Shown here in pieces: positions 28,635-36,020 of a stretch of DNA of 64,000 bases; the first letter of the stretch is position 1, and every line of letters begins with the position of its first letter. The notes under the pieces were generated by a model. That model searched no databases. It saw nothing but the letters and a program-made list of their open reading frames with translations, and had not been told where the DNA came from. The stretch covers positions 62,001 through 126,000 of the forward strand of contig NZ_QBKT01000001.1 of NCBI RefSeq assembly GCF_003054265.1, read 5' to 3'. Both the position numbers and the translations under genes were made by a program. Origin of the DNA: Kordia periserrulae (GTDB taxonomy: Bacteria; Bacteroidota; Bacteroidia; Flavobacteriales; Flavobacteriaceae).

Positions 28635-28765
28635 TTTGGCATACGATTTGTGTATTCTATTTTGAAAGCAAACAAAAGCAATCACGCTTTGTTTTCATTT
28701 CACATAAATTTTGGATTGGTTAGTTAAAAGACAAGACGAGTATATTGCTCGTCTTTCTTTTTTTT
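28635..28765 (+). ncRNA. Candidate small RNA with own promoter and terminator
   Basis: A TTTG at 28635-28638, a 19-base spacer and TATTTTG at 28658-28664 (one base short of TAnnTTTG) precede a region with no ATG frame. A hairpin AAACAAA(A)GC/GCTTTGTTT around 28670-28700 follows, and the segment ends at the terminator at 28733-28765, giving a transcript near 95 bases. The other reading is the 3' end of the kinase 3 mRNA. Confidence 0.3.
28733..28765 (+). terminator. Rho-independent terminator
   Basis: AAGACGAG pairs with CTCGTCTT over a 7-base loop (TATATTG), followed by TCTTTTTTTT. It lies 144 bases after the kinase 3 stop. The rest of the spacer up to 29066 is AT-rich and shows no gene. Confidence 0.8.
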
Positions 28766-29066
28766 AGTTCTTCAACGAATTCTCAAGACTGCTAAAAATC
28801 ATCATTTTTACAATAAATAGAACTCTATTTCAACAATTTACACGCTTAAATCTGTTTAAACAGTAAATATTGTAAGTTTTTTACTTAATTATTTTCTTAC
28901 AAAAATACATATATTTATAGTACATAATATATTACTAATTTATATCAAGAATCATTACAGTTTTCTTTTCATTACAAGTATACAACTCCCTTTTCCTTAT
29001 AAAATGTATCGCGCAAGCGTATTCCGAAAAGCTTAAATAGAGTAGGAATCATTTTAATTACCTATC

Positions 29067-30890
29067 ATGAAAAAAAGTCTTAAAAAGTATGTAACCTTAT
29101 GCAGCTTGGTATTGATAAGCATACTAGCCTGCCAAAAAGAAGAACAAATTGTTCAAGAAACTTCTTCTTCAAATCAAATTACACAAAAATACGAAGGTGT
29201 AGACAGCGACGAAATTAAAAATGCCTTACAACATTATAAAGGCAGAGAAACCGAAGGAAATTTTATCGGTCGTGTTATTGACGACAACCAACAACCCATA
29301 GCTGGAGCCATAGTCACGTTAGGAAACCAACAAGAAATTACGGATGCTAATGGTATTGTTGTTTTTTTTGGAGCTATTGTCAATGAAAATTTTGCATACG
29401 CACAAGCCTCAGCAGCTGGATACACCAACGGTTCGAGAGTGATGGTGCCTACGGGAAACGATTCATTCACAATTCAGTTGTTTAGCATTGAAAACTCACA
29501 AATAATAGAATCATCTGGTGGTGAAGTACAAATCGATACTGAATTTGGTGAGCCTGTAACTGTTCGATTCAATGGAGGCTTTATGGATGAAAACGGAAAT
29601 CCATATTACGGTGCCGTAAATGTATCCGTTAATTATTTGGATCCGCTAGCCGCAGAAACCGCCAATACCATGCCTGGAGAATTGTACGGAATTGATGCTA
29701 ACTTTCAAGAAGTAGTATTAGGCTCCTACGGTATGGTGAATGTAGCACTAGTAGGAAGCGGCGGTCAAAACCTACAAATTACAAATCCCGCAGAATTGGA
29801 AATTCCAATTCACCCAGCCCAACAAGCAACCGCACCTTCACAAGTACCTATGTGGTCATTTAATGAAGACACTGGTGTTTGGTTTGAAGAAACAGTAGCT
29901 TACAACACAGGAAGTCATTTTGTAGCTCAAGTAAATCACTTTTCTTTTTGGAATTGCGATGCGCCGTTCCCTGTGGTCAATTTTGATGCTACTGTAATTG
30001 ATTCAGGTACTGGTGCTCCGTTAGCTGGTTTGCAAGTTAAAATCACCTACGGAGGATTTGCACGTTATGCATATACAAATAGTAGTGGAGTCGTAAGTGG
30101 AAAAATTCCTAGCAACCAAACGATGATTTTAGAAATTATTGATGAATGTGGTACTGTAATTCATACCATCAATCCTTTTGGACCGTACTCAGGAGCGACT
30201 TCTATTACTATTCCTGTTACGCTGGCAACGGCTCCCGTAAGTGTTTCAGGGACAATGGTAGATTGTAGTGGTGTGCCAGTAACCAACGGATATGTTACAT
30301 ATAAAAATTCGGCAGGACAATTATTAGGAACTTTTATAGTAACTGGTGGAACGCATAGCTATTCAGGTGCAGCTTGCGCACTTCCTCTTACTGTCATTCT
30401 TGATGGAATTGATAACAATACAGGACAAGCAGTATCAACGACTACAGTAATAGCAAATCCGACAGCAACAGCAAACTTAATTGCCTGTGGTGGAACGCCA
30501 TCAGAATATATACGATACAGTATAAATGGCGGAACTATACAATATGATATTTTATATCCTGGCGGCGGAATTCAACCACCAAATTCAATTGGCATGTATG
30601 CGTCCAATCCAACTTTAGGAACATATATGTACGGAAATGTAGTTGCATTAGGCACATATCCTTTTGATCATAGCTTGTCAATACCAGCATTGGCATTTGA
30701 AGCTTTTGGAGATGTAAACGGAATTGACCCAGTAGCAACGACGGGAACTGCAGGTGCTATTCAATTTACCATTACCAATATGGGACCTGTTGGAACGTAT
30801 ATGGATGTGAGTTTTTCAGGAAACTACATAGATGCTTCAGGTGTATTGAGAACCATTAATGGAGACGCACATATCATTAGAGATTTTTAA
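29067..30890 (+). CDS. Large surface lipoprotein with carboxypeptidase-regulatory-like domains
   Basis: 607 residues with a lipoprotein signal (lipobox SILAC, Cys followed by QKEEQ). A carboxypeptidase-regulatory-like beta-sandwich follows (about 68-125, GRVIDDNQQPIAGAIVTLGN), and a second such unit occurs near 310-370 (VIDSGTGAPLAGLQVKITY). The middle holds a conserved-looking segment with NPAELEIPIHP and FNEDTGVWFEE, common to exported Bacteroidetes lipoproteins of unknown function. Adhesion or carbohydrate contact at the cell surface is plausible but not shown. Single gene with its own terminator. Confidence 0.7.
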   Translation: MKKSLKKYVTLCSLVLISILACQKEEQIVQETSSSNQITQKYEGVDSDEIKNALQHYKGRETEGNFIGRVIDDNQQPIAGAIVTLGNQQEITDANGIVVFFGAIVNENFAYAQASAAGYTNGSRVMVPTGNDSFTIQLFSIENSQIIESSGGEVQIDTEFGEPVTVRFNGGFMDENGNPYYGAVNVSVNYLDPLAAETANTMPGELYGIDANFQEVVLGSYGMVNVALVGSGGQNLQITNPAELEIPIHPAQQATAPSQVPMWSFNEDTGVWFEETVAYNTGSHFVAQVNHFSFWNCDAPFPVVNFDATVIDSGTGAPLAGLQVKITYGGFARYAYTNSSGVVSGKIPSNQTMILEIIDECGTVIHTINPFGPYSGATSITIPVTLATAPVSVSGTMVDCSGVPVTNGYVTYKNSAGQLLGTFIVTGGTHSYSGAACALPLTVILDGIDNNTGQAVSTTTVIANPTATANLIACGGTPSEYIRYSINGGTIQYDILYPGGGIQPPNSIGMYASNPTLGTYMYGNVVALGTYPFDHSLSIPALAFEAFGDVNGIDPVATTGTAGAIQFTITNMGPVGTYMDVSFSGNYIDASGVLRTINGDAHIIRDF

Positions 30891-30911
30891 TTGAGCGCTG
30901 TACATTATACA

Positions 30912-30945
30912 CAACGGGATTTCTGAAAAGGAATCCCGTTTTTTT
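30912..30945 (+). terminator. Bidirectional terminator between convergent genes
   Basis: ACGGGATT (30914-30921) pairs with AATCCCGT (30932-30939), then a T run that overlaps the stop codon of the minus-strand gene ending at 30944. Confidence 0.8.
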
Positions 30946-31678
30946 ATGGCAACTGTGATAAGATACTTTGAATCGCTTCCGATTTATACGCTGGATTGAC
31001 TTTTTGTAATTTCTCTAACAGATGTTTAGCAGCTGTTGTATTGTTATTTTTGAGATGAATCAACGCGGCGTACCAAAGTGCTTCTGCTTGATAATCGAAC
31101 GTTTGTGAAGTTAGTGTGTTCAATTCGTTCAAAGCCAAGTCCGTTTTCTCTTGATTCAACATAGACATCGCATAATAAAAACGAATGTTACGGTTTTCTT
31201 CGCCTGCTAAAATAGTTTTAAAAGCGGTTTCTGCTTGCGCGAAATCGTTACTTTCATAGGCTTTAAAGGCTTCAAAAGTAGCTTCTTGCTTTGAATTTCC
31301 TCTAGTGACAGGCAAATAGGTATTCGGGCAGACTTCAAAATAAGTTTCAAACATTGTGTCTTTTCCCAAATATTGATTTAGCATAAAAAAAGCACCCACA
31401 ATAAAAATCGCGGCAATTGCTACGCGATACAAAACATTGAAATTTCGTTTCCCTTGTTTGTTAAGTTTATCCGTTGAAGAAATGGTAGCATCCAACGCTT
31501 GTAAGTCTTTTTTCAACGTTCGGTCGTTTGACAACTGAAACGCAGTCGCCATTTCTTGATGCGTCTCGTACAATTCCTGCATTTCTGCATCGGTGGTAAG
31601 CAATGCTTCTACGTTTGCTTTTTCTACATCCGACAGACGATTGGCAATATACTGTTGTATAAGTTCTTCTTTATTCAT
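30944..31678 (-). CDS. Membrane TPR protein, probable anti-sigma factor
   Basis: 244 residues. The cytoplasmic N-terminal part (1-80; EELIQQYIANRLSDVEKANV) looks like the sigma-binding region of Bacteroidetes anti-sigma factors, without zinc-finger cysteines. A membrane helix at about 83-101 (LYRVAIAAIFIVGAFFMLN) is followed by a periplasmic TPR region (about 125-240). It starts one base inside the stop of the ECF sigma gene (TAATG), so the two are co-translated. By context it should hold the sigma factor at the membrane; TPRs outside could receive a signal or be cut by a protease. Direct evidence of sigma binding is not in the sequence. Confidence 0.65.
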   Translation of the reverse strand: MNKEELIQQYIANRLSDVEKANVEALLTTDAEMQELYETHQEMATAFQLSNDRTLKKDLQALDATISSTDKLNKQGKRNFNVLYRVAIAAIFIVGAFFMLNQYLGKDTMFETYFEVCPNTYLPVTRGNSKQEATFEAFKAYESNDFAQAETAFKTILAGEENRNIRFYYAMSMLNQEKTDLALNELNTLTSQTFDYQAEALWYAALIHLKNNNTTAAKHLLEKLQKVNPAYKSEAIQSILSQLP

Positions 31679-32223
31679 TATGCTTTTTTAAACAACGATT
31701 TTAAACGTTTCAAACATCTCGATTTATGACTACGCACCGTATTTCCGTCTTTATAATCCGTAAGTTCTACTATTTCATCTACGGTTAAATTTCGATAGTA
31801 AAACAATTCCAAAACTTTTCTACAACTTTCTGAAATGCTATCCAAATACGTACTTAGCGTCTGTACTCGCTCTGACGGTGTTGACTCTTCTATAAAAATT
31901 TCGGTATAGTCTTCTTCTTCTGTTTCAACGTGCATAAGTATCGTTGCTTCTTTTTTCTTTTTTAAAATTTTAAACTTTCCAATACCAAACAGATACGTTT
32001 TTATAGAACTTGAGGTCAACACCAATTGCGAATTCACAAAATTATGACGCATGGCAATGATAGCATCTTGGTAAATGTCGGTTGCGTTGTGTGCATCCAA
32101 ACCATACCGTTTTGCATAATTCAAAAACTCGTTTTTATAGGTTACATAAATAGTCTCAAGCGCTTTTTTATCGTCAGATCGTAATAAATCTTGCAACTCA
32201 GCATCTGTGCTATTTCTACTCAT
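31678..32223 (-). CDS. ECF-type RNA polymerase sigma factor
   Basis: 181 residues. Sigma region 2 (about 20-90, YVTYKNEFLNYAKRYGLD and TDIYQDAIIAMRHNF) binds core polymerase and the promoter -10; region 4 (about 120-175, LFYYRNLTVDEIVEL and TVRSHKSRCLKRLKSL) holds the helix-turn-helix. No region 1 or 3, as in ECF factors. Divergent from the DUF4412 gene with 107 bases between starts; many ECF factors drive their own and neighbouring promoters. Likely regulon: the divergent four-gene block ending in the CHAT protease. Confidence 0.9.
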   Translation of the reverse strand: MSRNSTDAELQDLLRSDDKKALETIYVTYKNEFLNYAKRYGLDAHNATDIYQDAIIAMRHNFVNSQLVLTSSSIKTYLFGIGKFKILKKKKEATILMHVETEEEDYTEIFIEESTPSERVQTLSTYLDSISESCRKVLELFYYRNLTVDEIVELTDYKDGNTVRSHKSRCLKRLKSLFKKA

Positions 32224-32330
32224 TAGTGATTTTAAAAATTAAAATATTAACACAATTGTGAAATTTTTTTTGTGTAGCTGTTAATATTAAGCCTGTTAAA
32301 GATACAAAAGGATAAACAAACGTATTACTC

Positions 32331-33728
32331 ATGAAACCAAAATTAAACATCCTGTTCTTAATCATTTGTTTAGTATCTTTTCAAAGCGCTGATGCTCAAT
32401 TATTTAAAAGATTGAAAAAGAAAGCAAAAGAAAAAGCGAAAAACATTGAAAATAAAGTAATCAATAAGGTTGAAAATGAAGTCGATAAAACTATTGACCG
32501 AACCATTGAAGGCAGAGGAAATCCTGATAAAGGCAAACCCGCTCCTAAAACAACCAAAGATAAAAGGGATTTTGGAAACATTACCATCAATCACACACAA
32601 AAATATGGAAGTGTTAACATTACAGAACTGAGTCAAGTAAAAGTATCTAAAACCAATACTGGATATACCATTGCTGGAAATTGGTGGTCGCATGAAGCAG
32701 ATATTTACGACGGATTCAATCTAGTCATCAAAACCACTACCGACTTAAAAACTACTACCGATTCAGAAAAACGTACGTTTAAAATTCCGGAAGAAGCTAC
32801 CTTACAACTCGGGTATGACCCACAACTCCCGTACAATAAAGAACCTGTTGACGATTTTAAACGTGCCGTAACAGACGATTATCAAAATTACGATGTGTTA
32901 AAAGGTGAAGTTACCGTCGCTCTACTTTCGGATGAAAAAGTACAATTTAGTTTTTCTGGAAACGCCTCTTTACGAACGGTAACTCGCAAAGCCAATAGCG
33001 ACGATTATTCTGAAACTTTTTACAATACTTCAATAAATGGAGAAGTTACTGGGAAAAGCCCTAAATACTCTTCTGAAGAAACAGTGACAAAAACTAACAA
33101 TTCGGAAAACACATCCAATACGGGATATAGCATTACGCCAAGTACTTCTACCAATACACCAACACCTGGCGTTTATCAATTTTCGTATGAAACCGTAACA
33201 GAGATTTCCGTTCCTGAACAAAAAAGAAGTTACCGAATGTCGTACTTACTCAATCCAAATACAAAATACATTGCTATAAAAGCGGATATGAGCGAGTATT
33301 CTGATGATGAAATGGATGGAAAATCTATTATGGTGATGGACGAAGGCAATGTGCACATTTTTATAGAAACTGGCGGAATGAAAATGCGCATGTCTAAAGG
33401 AATGATGGGACAAAAAATGCAGAATCCAACCGAGCAAATGGCGAATTATGATTACACCAAACTTCAAAAAACAGGAAATACCAAAACTATTTTGGGCGCT
33501 ACTTGTCACGAATATGCCATGGCAGATAAAGATGTAAAAGTTAATTTTTGGGTAGCACCAAGTATCAAACTATCCAATTGGTTTATGCAAAATACAGGTG
33601 TCGTTGACGGTTATATCATGGAATATTCTGTACAATCAAAAGATGGAAACATGACTAGCAAAACGGTGGCTATCAACGAAAATGTCAACATCACCATCAA
33701 TCCGAAAGCATACAAAAAAATGTTTTAA
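32331..33728 (+). CDS. DUF4412 domain exported protein
   Basis: 465 residues, signal peptide ending near FQSADAQ. A strongly basic helical stretch follows (LKKKAKEKAKNIENKVINK), then a linker with GKPAPKTTKDKRD. The C-terminal part carries DUF4412 (about 290-460; MSYLLNPNTKYIAIKADMSE, TILGATCHEYAMADKDVKV), a family found in exported Bacteroidetes proteins with no known reaction. First gene on the plus side of the sigma-factor junction. DUF4412 proteins often lie in stress or envelope clusters; role unknown. Confidence 0.75.
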   Translation: MKPKLNILFLIICLVSFQSADAQLFKRLKKKAKEKAKNIENKVINKVENEVDKTIDRTIEGRGNPDKGKPAPKTTKDKRDFGNITINHTQKYGSVNITELSQVKVSKTNTGYTIAGNWWSHEADIYDGFNLVIKTTTDLKTTTDSEKRTFKIPEEATLQLGYDPQLPYNKEPVDDFKRAVTDDYQNYDVLKGEVTVALLSDEKVQFSFSGNASLRTVTRKANSDDYSETFYNTSINGEVTGKSPKYSSEETVTKTNNSENTSNTGYSITPSTSTNTPTPGVYQFSYETVTEISVPEQKRSYRMSYLLNPNTKYIAIKADMSEYSDDEMDGKSIMVMDEGNVHIFIETGGMKMRMSKGMMGQKMQNPTEQMANYDYTKLQKTGNTKTILGATCHEYAMADKDVKVNFWVAPSIKLSNWFMQNTGVVDGYIMEYSVQSKDGNMTSKTVAINENVNITINPKAYKKMF

Positions 33729-33810
33729 TCAACAGTAAAAACTGTCTGCATGTGCATTAGCAAACTTAAAAATGCACGTGTAGACTTTCTATAATTTTAA
33801 ATCTTACTTT

Positions 33811-35352
33811 ATGAAAAGAAAAATACTTGTATTGCTCACTTTTTTTGCAAGTGTAACCGCGTTTACACAAACTACTTTTGTTCCAGACGACGGTTTTGAA
33901 ACAAGATTACAACAATTAGGACTCGATTCTGGTCCGTTGGACAATTTAGTCCTTACGGGAAATATCAATACACTTTTAGACTTTGATTTTGGGAGTTTTG
34001 TAGTGACAGATATCACAGGATTGCAAGATTTTATCGCGCTAAAAGATTTACGCATAGATGATGCTGTAGCCGATATTTCGCCAATGGAAAACTTAACTGC
34101 GTTAGAACAACTTACCATTAGAGATGTTACCGATACAACCATCGATTTGAGTGCGTTGGTCAATTTAACCTTTGTAAGTATTTCAGATGCTGCGTTTACC
34201 AATATAGACCTTTCCAACAGTCCCAATTTGACAAATTTAACGCTGGAAAACATGACGTTGGAATCGCTTACATTAGGAAACAATCCGTTGCTGGACGATG
34301 TATTTATCAACTTTGTTAATGTTCCAGAATTGGATTTCTCCAACTGTCCCGCATTGCGCTCGCTTTTGGCAAATAACAATAACGATCTTTATTTATTAGA
34401 TGTGACACAATGTCCATTGTTAGAAAACATAGAATTTGATGACAATTTACAACTAACCTACATTGATTTATCTGCAAATACAGCACTCGTTGACGTGCGT
34501 GCGGAAGACAATCCGTTGTTGGAAACCATTTTTATCAAAAATGGAACCAATACCAATATTGGACAAAGTTTTAGAGTGCGCGACAATGTTTCGTTAACAT
34601 GCGTAGAAGTAGATGATGTAGCGTGGAGTAATACCTTTTGGGGATTCAACACCAATAATTTCCCGGGATTTAGCACCACGTGTTCACCATCAAATGACGA
34701 CTGCGCTCAAGCCGTTTCAATTACGTTGGCACAGCCAGCCGCTAGTACTACGCAAAACGCAACTAATAGTACCAATACGCCAGGTTGTGAAGAAGGTGGC
34801 ATTACGATTTTAGACATTTGGTATCAATTTCAAGCACCAACTTCAGGAAGCGTGACTATGACGATTAATGCGCCGCCTTTAACTGGGAAAATTGCTTTAT
34901 ATGCTTCTTGTGCAGATGCGACTCCAATAGCCTGTCAAGAAGATGAATTGGCAATTACTGGCTTAACGCCGAATGCCACGTACTATTTACAAGTTTGGCT
35001 AGAAGCAAATACGGGAGGCAGAGGTTATGACGATGTAATATTAGAAAATCAAAATGGCGGATTTGTGTTAGAAGTACAAGACACCGCCACGTTGAGCGTG
35101 AATGATACTGATGCAACAACCAACGAAATTCGTATGTTTCCAAATCCTGCACAAGCGCAACTACATATTCAGGCACCAACGGACTTAGAACAAGTTTCGA
35201 TTTATGATTTGTCAGGGAAACTACTTCTTCAAAATGAAAACCTGCGTAGCAATTTAGAAACTGTAACCGTTTCGGCACTTTCTAGTGGAATGTATATGGT
35301 GCAAATTAAAACTGCAAAAACAATCACGCTCAAAAAATTAATCATCAAGTAA
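33811..35352 (+). CDS. Secreted leucine-rich-repeat protein with T9SS sorting domain
   Basis: 513 residues with a signal peptide (MKRKILVLLTFFASVTAFTQ). Residues about 25-275 are leucine-rich repeats of the bacterial secreted type (LTNLTLENMTLESLTLGNNP). A beta-sandwich module follows (about 290-420; WYQFQAPTSGSVTMTINAPP). The last 75 residues are a type IX secretion sorting domain (MFPNPAQAQLHIQAP, GMYMVQIKT, KKLIIK), so the protein should be exported across the outer membrane and anchored or released. Binding partner unknown. It lies 82 bases after the DUF4412 gene and 22 before the next. Confidence 0.88.
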   Translation: MKRKILVLLTFFASVTAFTQTTFVPDDGFETRLQQLGLDSGPLDNLVLTGNINTLLDFDFGSFVVTDITGLQDFIALKDLRIDDAVADISPMENLTALEQLTIRDVTDTTIDLSALVNLTFVSISDAAFTNIDLSNSPNLTNLTLENMTLESLTLGNNPLLDDVFINFVNVPELDFSNCPALRSLLANNNNDLYLLDVTQCPLLENIEFDDNLQLTYIDLSANTALVDVRAEDNPLLETIFIKNGTNTNIGQSFRVRDNVSLTCVEVDDVAWSNTFWGFNTNNFPGFSTTCSPSNDDCAQAVSITLAQPAASTTQNATNSTNTPGCEEGGITILDIWYQFQAPTSGSVTMTINAPPLTGKIALYASCADATPIACQEDELAITGLTPNATYYLQVWLEANTGGRGYDDVILENQNGGFVLEVQDTATLSVNDTDATTNEIRMFPNPAQAQLHIQAPTDLEQVSIYDLSGKLLLQNENLRSNLETVTVSALSSGMYMVQIKTAKTITLKKLIIK

Positions 35353-35374
35353 ACAATCAACTAAAAGCATTTTT

Positions 35375-35962
35375 ATGAAAATTTTAAACCGTATTGCAAT
35401 TATCACATTGTTTCCTTTTTTCCTAACTTCTTGTTTCGGCGATAAAAATACTGTTGTCGGACAAGAGTTGGGAGATAGTAGTTTTGTGAACACCAACTTT
35501 TCAGGAAACAAAAAAGACTTTGCCGCGCTTCCCAAAAACATGTGTGAATTTATTAGTGAATCCAATGTGAAAAATTTATATCCTGACGCAACAAAAGTAT
35601 TGTTTGACGATGGAAAAACATTCATGACCAAAAGTTGTCGCTTTTTAGTCTACATGGGCGATGACGAATACAATTACTTGAACGGAACTATTATTGCTGT
35701 TGAAGAAAAACTTGCAGAAGGCGAAGACTGGAAAGAAACGTGGGAACTTAAAAAGAAAATGTCCAAATCGTCCTCGTTTGTTTCTGACTTAGGACAAGCT
35801 GCTATTTGGATAGATAAAAAACGTGAACTTTCAGTAAAATTAGAAGGGTATATGATTACGATAACTGTTCCTGGATCGCCATTTAACGAACAAGAAATCG
35901 CCAAAAAACGAGATTATAAAAAAATAGCTGTCGAAATCGCGAAAAATACGGGACTTTTCTAA
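35375..35962 (+). CDS. Lipoprotein of unknown function
   Basis: 195 residues with a lipoprotein signal (lipobox FLTSC, Cys about residue 20, then FGDKNT). The rest has one Cys pair (MCEFI and KSCRFLVY) and a LGQAAIWIDKKRELSVKLEG block near the C terminus; I do not recognise a named family. It follows the T9SS protein by 22 bases and precedes the CHAT gene by 58, so it is probably part of the same transcript. Confidence 0.7.
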   Translation: MKILNRIAIITLFPFFLTSCFGDKNTVVGQELGDSSFVNTNFSGNKKDFAALPKNMCEFISESNVKNLYPDATKVLFDDGKTFMTKSCRFLVYMGDDEYNYLNGTIIAVEEKLAEGEDWKETWELKKKMSKSSSFVSDLGQAAIWIDKKRELSVKLEGYMITITVPGSPFNEQEIAKKRDYKKIAVEIAKNTGLF

Positions 35963-36020
35963 CAAATACACCAATAGAAAATATTGTATTTTTAAGCAAC
36001 TATAAAAACCAATAAAAAAA

